In this document: positions 8,624 to 16,708 of the stretch, in pieces
How positions within the stretch are numbered: position 1 is the stretch's first letter
Layout: every line of letters begins with the position of its first letter
From: Paenirhizobium cremeum
Lineage (GTDB): Bacteria > Pseudomonadota > Alphaproteobacteria > Rhizobiales > Rhizobiaceae
Length of the DNA: 64,000 nucleotides
Reading direction: 5' to 3'
Assembly (NCBI RefSeq): GCF_022884085.1
Contig: NZ_JAGGCS010000002.1
Span: 1 to 64,000, forward strand
The notes under the pieces: generated by a model
Databases searched by the model: none
What the model was told of the DNA's origin: nothing
Seen by the model: the letters and a program-made list of their open reading frames with translations, nothing else
Translations under genes and position numbers: made by a program

Positions 8624-9601
8624 ATGCTGAAACCCGCCTTCGTGATCCTGCCCCTTGCGCTCATGATGAGCGGACCGGCGCTCGCCAACAAGGTGTTTGT
8701 CACCAATGAGCGCGGCAACAGCGTCACCGTGCTCGACAGCAAGACCTGGGAAAAGATCGGCGAATTTCCCGCTGGCAACCGGCCGCGCGGGATCACCATC
8801 AGCCCTGATGGCAAGGAACTCTATGTTTGTGCGTCGGATGACGATACCGTCAGGGTCTTCGATCCGGAAACCTACAAGGAACTGCATACGCTGCCGTCCG
8901 GACCCGATCCGGAGCTCTTTGCGCTGCATCCTTCCGGCAACCCGCTCTACATCGCCAACGAAGACGACAATCTGGTGACCGTGGTGGACACCAGGACGCA
9001 TCAGGTGCTCGCTGAAATTCCCGTCGGCGTCGAGCCGGAAGGGGTGGCCGTCAGTCCCGATGCCAAGACGCTCATCAACACGTCCGAGACCACCAACATG
9101 GCGCATTTCATCGACACGTCGACCTATGAGATCGTGCACAACGTGCTGGTCGACCAGCGGCCGCGCTATGCCGAATTCACCGCCGATGGCAAGAAGCTCT
9201 ATGTCAGCGCCGAGATCGGCGGCACCGTTTCGGTCATCAATCTCGGCGGCGAGGGTGAGCCGAAGGTCGACAAGAAGATCACCTTCGAGGTTGCTGGCGT
9301 CCTGCATGAATGGCTGCAGCCCGTCGGCGTCAAGGCGACCCGTGACGGCTCGCGTGTGTTCGTCGCGCTCGGGCCGGCGAACCGGGTTGCCGTTGTCGAT
9401 GCGGCGACGGATGAGGTGCTCGATTATCTGCTGGTGGGGCAGCGGGTCTGGCAGATGGCCTTAACCCCGAAGGAGGATTTTCTCGTCGTCACCAACGGCA
9501 ATTCCAACGATGTCAGCATCATCGACGTGAAGGCGGAGAAGGTCATTCGTTCGGTGCCGGTCGGTGAACAGCCATGGGGCGTGGTGGTGGCGCCGGATTG
9601 A
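8624..9601 (+). CDS. YVTN beta-propeller protein associated with PQQ-dependent catabolism
   Basis: A 325-residue exported protein with a short signal peptide (ending ALA at about residue 21) and about seven YVTN/NHL-like repeats, for example KVFVTNERGNSVTVLDSKTW, PRGITISPDGKELYVCASDDDTVRVFD, and the last repeat PWGVVVAPD-stop. ATG 8624 has GGAGGA at 8613-8618; a longer upstream frame would overlap the previous gene. It is a paralogue of the minus-strand propeller at 5285-6286. Proteins of this class are fixed companions of PQQ alcohol dehydrogenase clusters, but no catalytic residues are visible and the function is unknown. Confidence 0.82.
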   Translation: MLKPAFVILPLALMMSGPALANKVFVTNERGNSVTVLDSKTWEKIGEFPAGNRPRGITISPDGKELYVCASDDDTVRVFDPETYKELHTLPSGPDPELFALHPSGNPLYIANEDDNLVTVVDTRTHQVLAEIPVGVEPEGVAVSPDAKTLINTSETTNMAHFIDTSTYEIVHNVLVDQRPRYAEFTADGKKLYVSAEIGGTVSVINLGGEGEPKVDKKITFEVAGVLHEWLQPVGVKATRDGSRVFVALGPANRVAVVDAATDEVLDYLLVGQRVWQMALTPKEDFLVVTNGNSNDVSIIDVKAEKVIRSVPVGEQPWGVVVAPD

Positions 9602-9637
9602 TTTTGGACATGCAATTTCATTGGGAGGATTTCGAAC

Positions 9638-10105
9638 ATGCATAAGGTCCTAATCGCGGCATTTGCCGCCTTGCTGGCGGTTCCGGCGACGGGAATGCTG
9701 GCGAACACAACGGCTCTTGCCGCGCCGCTTTGCGACAAGCTCGGGTTCGCCGGGCTGCTCGCCAAATGCAATCGCGGCGAGCCGATCGAGCTTACGCTTG
9801 CATCCGGAAAGCCGCTCGGGGCGGGCGAGGTGAAGCTGCAATCCGGCGCCTATTACGAGCTGAAGGTCACCGCCGACGGTTCGGCCGAACTGGCGATCAC
9901 GGGGCCGGAATTCTTCCGGGCGATCTGGATGAACGAGATCGTCATCAACGGCATCGAGGTGCGGCCGATGGCGATCGACAGCCTTGAATTCGACAAGGCC
10001 GGTCTCGCCACTCTTTCGTTCATCGCCATCAAGCCCGGCAGTTACGAGGTTCGCATCCCGAATACCGCGAGTGACAGCCAGAAGATCAAGATTGCCATTC
10101 AATAA
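9638..10105 (+). CDS. Uncharacterised exported protein in the methanol cluster
   Basis: A 155-residue protein with a signal peptide (ending TALA near residue 29), preceded by GGGAGGA. The mature part has LCDKLGFAGLLAKCNRG near its start (two Cys, perhaps a disulfide) and then an all-beta pattern: PIELTLASGKPL, YYELKVTADGSAELAITGPEFFRAIW, and PGSYEVRIPN. The shape recalls a small cupredoxin-like or immunoglobulin-like sandwich, but no copper-ligand set (His, Cys, Met) is present, so metal binding cannot be claimed. It lies between the beta-propeller and the PepSY-like gene in one operon, so a periplasmic role in PQQ-linked alcohol oxidation is likely. I do not recognise a named family. Confidence 0.7.
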   Translation: MHKVLIAAFAALLAVPATGMLANTTALAAPLCDKLGFAGLLAKCNRGEPIELTLASGKPLGAGEVKLQSGAYYELKVTADGSAELAITGPEFFRAIWMNEIVINGIEVRPMAIDSLEFDKAGLATLSFIAIKPGSYEVRIPNTASDSQKIKIAIQ

Positions 10106-10128
10106 TTCTGTTCAGGAGGAGCAGGGAC

Positions 10129-10386
10129 ATGACAAAACATTTGATGACGATTGCCTTTCTCTCAGCCGTTTTCGCCATGCCGCTCAGCGCTTCCGCCGAG
10201 GAAGTGCCGGCCGACAAGCAGACGGCGATCCTCGCTATGCTGAAGACCATGCAATGCGAGGTCGATCCGGCCAATATCGAGGCGGATGACGGTGGGTTCG
10301 AACTGGATGACGTCTTCTGCGCCGATGGGCAGTACGACATGAAGCTGAACGCCGATCTGAGCGTCGCCGATAAGCGCAAGGAATAG
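10129..10386 (+). CDS. Small exported PepSY-like protein
   Basis: An 85-residue protein with a clear signal peptide (ending ASAEE at about residue 24) and AGGAGCAGGG upstream of its ATG. The mature ~60 residues resemble one PepSY unit: a helix QTAILAMLKTMQCEVDPANIEADD followed by beta-hairpin text GGFELDDVFCADGQYDMKLNADLSV. Two Cys (CEVD and CADG) could form a disulfide. PepSY domains are commonly inhibitory or binding modules in the periplasm. It is followed after 93 bases by the second binding-protein gene. Family placement is tentative. Confidence 0.65.
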   Translation: MTKHLMTIAFLSAVFAMPLSASAEEVPADKQTAILAMLKTMQCEVDPANIEADDGGFELDDVFCADGQYDMKLNADLSVADKRKE

Positions 10387-10479
10387 CGCTTGTCGGCGTT
10401 TCCTGCCGGGCCGGAGAATCGTGTAAGAACGCAACGGCGAGTGGACCGGCGGGAAAAGGCAGGTCCTGGGAGGTCTGGA

Positions 10480-11466
10480 ATGATGAAGATATCTACGGGA
10501 ATTCTGTCTGGCGTACTGGCAGGCTGTCTGCTGGCGATGGGCATTACACTGGCGATTGCCGAGGAACCGCCGAAGCTGCGTGCCGCCATGCTGGCGTCCG
10601 GCACGGTCAACTGGGAAATCGCCACGATCAAGGCCAATGGCTTCGACCGGAAGAACGGTTTCGAGATGGCCGTGCAGGATTACGCGGATAACGGCGCGAC
10701 GCGCGTCGCCTTCGAAGGCGGCGAGGCCGATACCATGGTGGCCGACTGGATCTGGGTGGCCTATCAGCGGGCGGCGGGCAAGGACTATGTATTCATTCCC
10801 TATTCGCGTGCGGTTGGAGGGCTGGTCGTCAAGGATGACAGCCCTGTGAAGGCCTTGCCGGATCTTGCCGGCAAGAAGATCGGCATCGCCGGCGGGCCGC
10901 TCGACAAGAGCTGGCTGATCCTCAGGGCTTACGCAAAAAAGAAACACGGCATGGATCTGGCCGGCGAAACCGAGCAGGTGTTCGGCGCGCCGCCGCTGAT
11001 TTTCAAGGCGGCTCTGTCGGGTGAAACGGCGGGTGCCGTCAATTTCTGGCATTTCCTCGCCAAGATGAAGGCGAAGGGCATGCACGATCTGGTGACCGTT
11101 GCCGACGCCGCAACCGAACTCGGGCTCGATCCGGATACGCCGCTTCTCGGCTATGTGCTGAAGGGCGACTATGTCGCCCTTCATCCCGAGGTCGCGCAGG
11201 GGCTCTACAAGGCTTCGCTTGCCGCTAAGGAATTGCTGCGCACAGACGATGCCGCCTGGGAGGGATTGCGCGGTCAGATGAATGCCGCCGATGACAAGGA
11301 GTTCTCGGCGCTTCGCGATGGCTACCGCGCCGGCATTCCGAGCGGCAAGCCCATTGACGAGGCAGCGGCCGACAGGTTCCTGAAGATCATGGCCGAACTC
11401 GGCGGTGAGGAACTGGTCGGCAAGGCCACCTCCCTGCCGGAAGGAGTATTCCTCCACCTTGAATGA
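10480..11466 (+). CDS. ABC transporter substrate-binding protein (NMT1/SsuA-like)
   Basis: A 328-residue exported protein: signal peptide (about residues 1-27, ending AIA), then PKLRAAMLASGTVNWEIATIKANGFDRKNGFEMAVQDY, which is the start of the nitrate/sulfonate/taurine/thiamine-precursor binding-protein superfamily, with DLAGKKIGIAGGPLDKSW as the hinge region. ATG 10480 has GGGAGG at 10468-10473; a second ATG follows immediately. With the permease (11459) and ATPase (12217), both overlapping, it forms a complete importer inside the methanol cluster. The substrate is unknown. A need of the pathway such as a PQQ-related compound, a lanthanide chelate or a C1 sulfonate is possible, but the sequence does not decide this. 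Confidence 0.83.
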   Translation: MMKISTGILSGVLAGCLLAMGITLAIAEEPPKLRAAMLASGTVNWEIATIKANGFDRKNGFEMAVQDYADNGATRVAFEGGEADTMVADWIWVAYQRAAGKDYVFIPYSRAVGGLVVKDDSPVKALPDLAGKKIGIAGGPLDKSWLILRAYAKKKHGMDLAGETEQVFGAPPLIFKAALSGETAGAVNFWHFLAKMKAKGMHDLVTVADAATELGLDPDTPLLGYVLKGDYVALHPEVAQGLYKASLAAKELLRTDDAAWEGLRGQMNAADDKEFSALRDGYRAGIPSGKPIDEAAADRFLKIMAELGGEELVGKATSLPEGVFLHLE

Positions 11467-12220
11467 GGCCCTACGAAATCCGGTGGTGGTCCGTTCCGTT
11501 TCGCTCGGTCTGATCCTGCTTGTCTGGATCGTTGCCGCAGGGCTGACCGCCGACGCGACCGTGCTGCCGCAGCCGTGGACGTTGCTTGAACCGTTCGTCC
11601 GTGTCGTCGGCTCCGGCGCGTTGCCTTATCATCTGGGTATGACGCTGTTTCGGGTTGTCTGCGCCTTCGTGCCGGCCATGCTGATCGGGGCGGCCATCGG
11701 CTTTCTGATGGGGCGTTTTCCGAGTGTCGACCGCTGGCTCGATCCCTGGCTCGTCGTGTTTCTTAACCTGCCGGCGCTGGTGCTGATCGTACTTTGCTAC
11801 CTGTGGATCGGCCTCAACGAAACGGCAGCGATCCTGGCAGTGGTGCTCAACAAGATCCCCAATGTCGCGACGCTGGTGCGTGAGGGCGCACGGGCGCTCG
11901 ATCCCGATCTCGATGCCATGGCGAAGGTCTATCGCATGAGCGGTTTTTCAAGGCTGCGCCATGTGGTGTTGCCACAGCTTGCGCCCTTTCTCGCGGGCGC
12001 CGCCCGGTCCGGCATTGCAGTCATCTGGAAGATCGTGCTGGTCGTCGAGTTTCTGGGGCGTTCCAGCGGCATCGGCTTCCAGATTCATTTCTATTTCCAG
12101 CTTTTCGACGTTGCCATGGTGCTGGTCTATGCCTTGACCTTCATTGCCGTGATGCTCGTGGTCGAGGCCCTGCTGCTGCAACCGGTGGAACGTCGGGCGC
12201 GGCGCTGGAGGACGGCATGA
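11459..12220 (+). CDS. ABC transporter permease (SsuC/TauC/NrtB type)
   Basis: A 253-residue inner-membrane permease with about six membrane spans. The BPD_transp_1 (EAA loop) region reads AKVYRMSGFSRLRHVVLPQLAPFLAGAARSGIAVIWKIVLVVE, the coupling-helix pattern of the nitrate/sulfonate/taurine importer class. The best start is TTG 11459, which overlaps the stop of the binding-protein gene by 8 bases and has AAGGAG at 11441-11446. Earlier in-frame codons fall deep inside the previous gene. It pairs with the ATPase at 12217 (4-base overlap). The substrate is that of the adjacent binding protein, which is unknown. Confidence 0.82.
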   Translation: MNEALRNPVVVRSVSLGLILLVWIVAAGLTADATVLPQPWTLLEPFVRVVGSGALPYHLGMTLFRVVCAFVPAMLIGAAIGFLMGRFPSVDRWLDPWLVVFLNLPALVLIVLCYLWIGLNETAAILAVVLNKIPNVATLVREGARALDPDLDAMAKVYRMSGFSRLRHVVLPQLAPFLAGAARSGIAVIWKIVLVVEFLGRSSGIGFQIHFYFQLFDVAMVLVYALTFIAVMLVVEALLLQPVERRARRWRTA

Positions 12221-12849
12221 TAAGGGTCGATATCCGCCGCAAGGCCTTCGGAGACAATGTCATTTTGAAGGATGTCCGCTTCGAAATGACAGTTGGAGAA
12301 ACCGTCGCCATTCTGGGATCGTCGGGTATCGGCAAGTCGACCCTACTCCGGCTGATCGCCGGTATCGATCCGGTCTTCGAAGGATCGGTAGAGCGCCCGG
12401 CCAATATCGCCATGGTGTTTCAGGAGCCGGTGCTGCTGCCCTGGCGCAGCGTCTTGCGGAACCTGACCATCGTGCATCCGGCGCTTGGTGACGAGGCAGC
12501 CCTTTCAGCGCTTCACCGCATCGGCATTGCCGACAAGGCCGGACTTTTTCCTGGGCAGTTGTCGCTCGGCCAGCAGCGCCGGCTGGCGCTGGCGCGGGCC
12601 TTTGCCGGAAGGCCGGAACTGCTGGTGATGGACGAACCTTATGTCTCGCTCGATCCCGAGACCGCGGAGGAGATGCTGGAACTCACGGAGGCGCTGGTTG
12701 CCGAGACACGGCCGGCCGTCATTCTGGTGACCCATTCGGAAAGGGAGGCGGAACGGCTCGCCGGTCGCCGGCTCCGGCTTGCCGGTCACCCCGCCACGAT
12801 CCTCAACCGCGAGGATGATGCCGTCTCCAAACGGGGGACGGCGCGGTGA
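12217..12849 (+). CDS. ABC transporter ATP-binding protein (SsuB/TauB/NrtD type)
   Basis: A 210-residue ATPase: Walker A GSSGIGKST near residue 40, Q-loop MVFQEPVLLPWRS, signature LSLGQQRRLALARA, Walker B LLVMDEP and H-loop VTHSEREAE. The PWRS text after the Q-loop is typical of importers for nitrate, sulfonate and similar anions, which fits the permease and binding protein upstream. The protein is shorter than most relatives (about 240-260), mainly at the C-terminus. It overlaps its neighbours by 4 bases on both sides, so translation is coupled from 11459 to 13574. Confidence 0.85.
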   Translation: MIRVDIRRKAFGDNVILKDVRFEMTVGETVAILGSSGIGKSTLLRLIAGIDPVFEGSVERPANIAMVFQEPVLLPWRSVLRNLTIVHPALGDEAALSALHRIGIADKAGLFPGQLSLGQQRRLALARAFAGRPELLVMDEPYVSLDPETAEEMLELTEALVAETRPAVILVTHSEREAERLAGRRLRLAGHPATILNREDDAVSKRGTAR

Positions 12850-13574
12850 AGGGGCTGGATATCCGCCACGTCAGCTACCGTTACGGTGAACGCAAAGCGC
12901 TTGACGATGTCAGCTTTGCCGTGACGCCCGGATGTTTCTGCGCGTTGCTCGGACCGAACGGCGCCGGCAAGTCCACGCTCTTCGCCCTGCTGACGCGGCT
13001 GATCGTGGCGGACGAGGGGACGATCGGTGTCGCCGGTTTCGATATCGCGCGCTCGCCGCGATCCGCGCTTGCCCGTATCGGCGTCGTTTTCCAGCAGCCG
13101 ACGCTCGACCTCGACATGACGGTCAGGCGGAACATGCGCTATTTCGCCGGCCTGCATGGCCTCTCGGGACGCGAGGCTGCGGATGCCATCGAGCGGTCGC
13201 TGGCACAGCTCGGCATGGCCGAGCGCGCTGACGAACAGGTGAGGGCGCTCAATGGCGGCCATCGCCGACGCATGGAGATCGCCCGCGCGCTGGTGCATCG
13301 ACCCGACATTCTGCTGCTCGACGAGCCGACGGTCGGGCTCGACGCCGCGTCCAGGCAGGCGATCACCGATCATGTGCATGGGCTGGCGGAGGGCGGTCTT
13401 GCCGTGCTCTGGGCGACGCATCTGGTGGACGAGATTGCCATGTCGGATCAGGTCGTGGTGCTGCATCGAGGCAAGGTGCTGAGCGACGGTTCGGCCTCCG
13501 ACCTTGCAGGCGGGCAAGGGCTGGCGAAGGCTTTCCTTGCCATGACTGCCGAGGGTAGCGAGGCAATCGCATGA
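12846..13574 (+). CDS. ABC exporter ATP-binding protein, PQQ-dependent alcohol dehydrogenase system
   Basis: A 242-residue ATPase of the ABC-2 (DrrA/CcmA-like) exporter class: Walker A GPNGAGKSTLF at about residues 36-46, Q-loop VFQQPTLDLDMTVRRNMRYFAGLHG, an unusual signature LNGGHRRRMEIARAL, Walker B ILLLDEPTVGLD and H-loop ATHLVDE. It overlaps the ABC-2 permease gene downstream by 4 bases, so the two make one exporter. Such a pair, with the LivJ-like binding protein and beta-propeller upstream, is typical of PQQ-dependent alcohol oxidation loci. What is moved is unknown. Fusion-free partners and normal length suggest an intact system. Confidence 0.83.
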   Translation: MKGLDIRHVSYRYGERKALDDVSFAVTPGCFCALLGPNGAGKSTLFALLTRLIVADEGTIGVAGFDIARSPRSALARIGVVFQQPTLDLDMTVRRNMRYFAGLHGLSGREAADAIERSLAQLGMAERADEQVRALNGGHRRRMEIARALVHRPDILLLDEPTVGLDAASRQAITDHVHGLAEGGLAVLWATHLVDEIAMSDQVVVLHRGKVLSDGSASDLAGGQGLAKAFLAMTAEGSEAIA

Positions 13575-14365
13575 AACCCTGGCTGACTGCGCTTATCGCC
13601 ATCATCACCCGCGAAAACCTGCGCTTTATCCGTCAGCGCGGGCGGTTCCTTGCGGCGCTGGTGCGGCCGCTCGTCTGGCTTCTGGTCTTTGCCGCCGGTT
13701 TTCGCGCCGCTCTCGGCGTTTCGATCATTCCGCCCTACCAGACCTATATCACCTATGAGGTCTATATCGTGCCGGGGCTTTGCGGCATGATCCAGCTGTT
13801 CAATGGCATGCAGTCGTCGCTGTCGCTGGTCTACGATCAGGAAATGGGGTCGATGCGGCTTCTTTTGACGTCGCCGCTGCCCCGCTGGTGGCTGCTGTTT
13901 TCCAAGCTGCTTGCCGGCGTCATCGTTTCCATCCTGCAGGTCATGGTCTTCCTCGGTATCGCTGCGCTGACCGGCATCGAACTGCCGCCCCTCGGCTACA
14001 TCGCAGTGCTGCCCGCCCTGCTTCTGAGCGGTCTGATGCTCGGAGCCTTCGGTCTCCTGATCTCCTCGACCATCCGGCAGCTCGAGAATTTCGCCGGCGT
14101 CATGAACTTCGTGATCTTTCCGATGTTCTTCCTGTCCTCGGCGCTTTACCCGCTGTGGAAGATGGCCGAGAGTTCGCCGCTGCTGCGCGATATCTGCGCC
14201 TATAACCCCTTTACCCATGCCGTCGAGCTCATCCGCTTCGCCCTTTACGGCGAACTCAATCTGGAAGCGCTTTTCTGGGTCGTCGGCTGTTTCGCGGTCT
14301 TCATGCTGGCGGCGCTCTGGGGCTACGATCCCGCCCGCGCCATGCTGCGTTCCCGAGGTCGCTGA
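13571..14365 (+). CDS. ABC-2 type permease of the alcohol-dehydrogenase-associated exporter
   Basis: A 264-residue membrane protein with six predicted spans and the ABC-2 hallmark region: [53 protein letters not shown], then [35 protein letters not shown] and [20 protein letters not shown]. It overlaps the ATPase gene by 4 bases. Together they form an exporter conserved beside PQQ alcohol dehydrogenases. It ends the long plus-strand operon that starts at 7434; the gfa gene follows after 127 bases. Confidence 0.85.
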   Translation: MKPWLTALIAIITRENLRFIRQRGRFLAALVRPLVWLLVFAAGFRAALGVSIIPPYQTYITYEVYIVPGLCGMIQLFNGMQSSLSLVYDQEMGSMRLLLTSPLPRWWLLFSKLLAGVIVSILQVMVFLGIAALTGIELPPLGYIAVLPALLLSGLMLGAFGLLISSTIRQLENFAGVMNFVIFPMFFLSSALYPLWKMAESSPLLRDICAYNPFTHAVELIRFALYGELNLEALFWVVGCFAVFMLAALWGYDPARAMLRSRGR

Positions 14366-14492
14366 GGCCCGGCGAGCCACCACAGCGCGAAAAACCGACA
14401 CTTTCCGCTATATTGTCGCAAGACCTTTTTGCCCCGATCCTGTCCTTGAAATGATGGCGCTGGAGGCGTCAAAACCCGAGGAGGAGGACCCC

Positions 14493-15062
14493 ATGATTAA
14501 GCTGCATCCGTCCATCGACAACGGCTGGCCGCCAGCAAAGGCCGGTTTTTCCGGTGGTACCTTGAAGTGCAAATGCGCGACCAATCCGGTGACCGTTTCG
14601 ATCGGCGCGCAGACGGCGCACAACCACGCCTGCGGCTGCACCAAATGCTGGAAGCCGAAGGGCGCGATCTTCGCCCAGATCGCTGTCGTGTCGCGCGACA
14701 AGGTCAAGGTCACCTCGGGCGAGGAAAAGCTCTACGTCGTCGATTCCGGTGCCACGATCCAGCGCCACGCCTGCAAGGAATGCGGCACCCACATGTATGG
14801 CCGCATCGAGAATACCAAGCATCCCTTCTACGGGCTCGACTTCGTCCATACGGAACTCAGCGATGAGACCGGCTGGTCGCCGCCGGAATTTGCGGCTTTT
14901 GTTTCCTCGGTCATCGAGAGCGGGGTCAGTCCGGACCTGATGCCGGAAATTCGGGCGCGTCTCAACGAATTGGGCCTGCCGCCCTATGATGCACTTTCAC
15001 CGGCGCTGATGGATGCGATCGCCACACATATTGCCAAGCAGTCGGGTGCACTGGCCGCATAA
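14493..15062 (+). CDS. gfa: S-(hydroxymethyl)glutathione synthase (glutathione-dependent formaldehyde-activating enzyme)
   Basis: A 189-residue zinc protein that promotes or buffers the reaction of formaldehyde with glutathione, the step before class III alcohol dehydrogenase. The Gfa fold is evident from [12 protein letters not shown] near residue 30, [13 protein letters not shown] near residue 50 and the second zinc site [10 protein letters not shown] near residue 90. ATG 14493 has a strong GAGGAGGAGG ribosome binding site; a longer upstream frame reaches into the permease gene and is rejected. With fghA and the alcohol dehydrogenase tail at the other end of the cluster, the entire glutathione formaldehyde route brackets the methanol dehydrogenase genes. 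Some family members bind rather than catalyse. Confidence 0.9.
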   Translation: MIKLHPSIDNGWPPAKAGFSGGTLKCKCATNPVTVSIGAQTAHNHACGCTKCWKPKGAIFAQIAVVSRDKVKVTSGEEKLYVVDSGATIQRHACKECGTHMYGRIENTKHPFYGLDFVHTELSDETGWSPPEFAAFVSSVIESGVSPDLMPEIRARLNELGLPPYDALSPALMDAIATHIAKQSGALAA

Positions 15063-15074
15063 AGAGGGAGACAG

Positions 15075-15092
15075 GAAGGCCTTCCGGCCTTC
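15075..15092 (+). terminator. Stem-loop after gfa
   Basis: Perfect inverted repeat GAAGGCC-TTCC-GGCCTTC, 13 bases after the gfa stop. It has a 7-bp stem and a stable tetraloop but no T-run, so it is a weak intrinsic terminator candidate or an mRNA end stabiliser. Confidence 0.4.
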
Positions 15093-15116
15093 GACCCCGC
15101 AGTGGTCATATTCAGA

Positions 15117-15245
15117 GAAGATGGGGGCGGACGTTACGGCGAAAGCCGTCCGCATCTTCCAGCATCCGTTACGGCGAGGCCAAGCCAGCCTCCTCCCGCA
15201 ACCGCCCGTTTTTCCGCATCCCCTGCGGAAGACGGGCGGGGCTTG
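15117..15245. repeat. Composite palindromic intergenic element (RIME/REP-like) in a 338-base gene-free stretch
   Basis: The gap 15063-15400 between convergent gfa and the thioredoxin-like gene has no credible ORF but two large imperfect palindromes. The first spans 15117-15159 (arms GAAGATG...GCGGACG and CGTCCGC...ATCTTC). The second spans 15203-15238 (arms CGCCCG...TCCGCA and TGCGGA...CGGGCG), framed by CAAGCC/GGCTTG at 15181 and 15240. The decamer GTTACGGCGA occurs twice (about 15133 and 15168). This looks like the rhizobial intergenic mosaic elements present in many copies per genome; family membership is inferred. The remaining bases, about 15250-15400, show nothing I can identify. Confidence 0.55.
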
Positions 15246-15400
15246 GAGGAGCTTCGGCGCGACACCTTGAGGTTTCAGGGCGTCTGCCTCCCTACCGAAG
15301 ACGGTATTACCGGCCAATCAGCGTATTGAGGTTGTCGGAGCGTCCTTCGCCTGCGCAAATGGATGCCTTGCTTTCCAGTCCCGCTGATGTCGTTTGGCCC

Positions 15401-16000
15401 TCAGGGATGAACGGCGACCGAAGACCAGTCGTCCGCCGGGCTGCCGGCTTTCCACTTGATCGAGCAGCCGATGGAGGGGTGCTGCACGGAGGGTCCCTGT
15501 CCGGTTCGGGCAATCTGTATCATGGCTTCGAGGAGGTCGCGACGCAGGTCGCCGGCCTCCCTTTCCTTGCGTGACGCATCGAGACGGCCGCGATATTGCA
15601 GTTCCAGTCCGCTGTTGAAACCGAAGAAGTCGGGTGTGCAGACGGCGCCGTAAGCGCGGGCGACGGACTGATCTTCGTCATGGAGATAGGGGAAGGGAAG
15701 GAGGTGCTCCTCGGCGAAGCGCTTCATGTTCTCGAAGGAATCCTCGGGATAGGCGCTGGAATCATTGGAGTTGATCGCCACGAAACCGATCCCGTGCTTT
15801 TCGAGTTCCAGCGCATCTTCGACGATTCTCTCGATCACGGCCTTCACATAGGGGCAATGATTGCAGATGAAGGCGACGACAAGCCCGTTCGGCCCGGCGA
15901 GATCGTGAATCGAAAAGGCCCGGCCCTCCGTTCCAATGAGGCGGTCATCCGCCGCTTTCCAGCCGAAATCGCAAACCGGTGCCGTCGCTGCCATTGTCAT
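15401..16000 (-). CDS. Thioredoxin-like (redoxin/AhpC-TSA) family protein at the end of the cbb operon
   Basis: A 199-residue cytoplasmic protein with a thioredoxin fold: FSIHDLAGPNGLVVAFICNHCPYVKAVIERIVED contains the redox motif CNHC (about residue 46), followed by VAINSNDSSAYPEDSFENMKRFAEEH and YGAVCTPDFFGF with the cis-Pro region. The C-terminal part ends in QHPSIGCSIKWK. This is the common thioredoxin-family protein of unknown target found in many bacteria. It lies 27 bases downstream of rpe on the same strand, so it is probably the last gene of the cbb transcript. A role in redox control of Calvin enzymes is possible but not shown by the sequence. Confidence 0.83.
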   Translation of the reverse strand: MTMAATAPVCDFGWKAADDRLIGTEGRAFSIHDLAGPNGLVVAFICNHCPYVKAVIERIVEDALELEKHGIGFVAINSNDSSAYPEDSFENMKRFAEEHLLPFPYLHDEDQSVARAYGAVCTPDFFGFNSGLELQYRGRLDASRKEREAGDLRRDLLEAMIQIARTGQGPSVQHPSIGCSIKWKAGSPADDWSSVAVHP

Positions 16001-16027
16001 CTCCCTTTGCCTGTTTCGGGGCTGGTT

Positions 16028-16708
16028 TCAGGCGGCTTCGCGAACCCCTTCCGATGCCTTGCGCAATGCGGAAATGTTGCCCGCATAGGCCTGTTCGCCG
16101 CCCTTGAAGATCGCGGACCCCGCAACGAGTATATCGGCTCCTGCGGACACGACCAGCGGCGCCGTCTGTGGCGTAACGCCGCCGTCGATTTCGATCATGA
16201 TCGGCCGCTTGCCGATCATCGACTTCACCCGCCGGACCTTTTCCACCACCGAGGGTATGAAGGCCTGCCCGCCGAATCCGGGGTTCACGGTCATCATCAG
16301 CACGAGGTCGACGCGATCAAGTGAATATTCGATGACGCTCTCCGGCGTCGATGGATTGAGCGAAACACCGGCCTTGCAGCCGAGATCGCGGATCGCCTGA
16401 AGCGAGCGGTCGAGATGGGTGCAGGCCTCGGCATGGACGGTGATGTAGTCGCAGCCGGCTTCCGCGAAGGCTGCGAGATAGGGATCGGCGGGCTCGATCA
16501 TCAGGTGGCAGTCGAAAATCCTGTCCGTACGGTTGCGGATCGCCTTGATAACAGGCGGACCGAAGGTGATGTTGGGTACGAAATGACCGTCCATCACGTC
16601 GAGATGGATCCAGTCGGCGCCGGCGCGGCAGACGGCCTCTACTTCGTCGCCCAGACGGGAGAAATCGGCTGATAGCACCGACGGCGCGATGATGATGTCC
16701 TGAGTCAC
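16028..16708 (-). CDS. cbbE: Ribulose-phosphate 3-epimerase
   Basis: A TIM-barrel enzyme of 226 residues that interconverts D-ribulose 5-phosphate and D-xylulose 5-phosphate, regenerating the Rubisco substrate. The family text is complete: [36 protein letters not shown] (metal-binding His/Asp), [23 protein letters not shown] (flexible loop over the active site), and EIDGGV with phosphate-binding VAGSAIF. The start overlaps the cbbX stop by 4 bases. As part of the cbb operon it is expected to be under CbbR control, separately from any housekeeping copy. Confidence 0.95.
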   Translation of the reverse strand: MTQDIIIAPSVLSADFSRLGDEVEAVCRAGADWIHLDVMDGHFVPNITFGPPVIKAIRNRTDRIFDCHLMIEPADPYLAAFAEAGCDYITVHAEACTHLDRSLQAIRDLGCKAGVSLNPSTPESVIEYSLDRVDLVLMMTVNPGFGGQAFIPSVVEKVRRVKSMIGKRPIMIEIDGGVTPQTAPLVVSAGADILVAGSAIFKGGEQAYAGNISALRKASEGVREAA

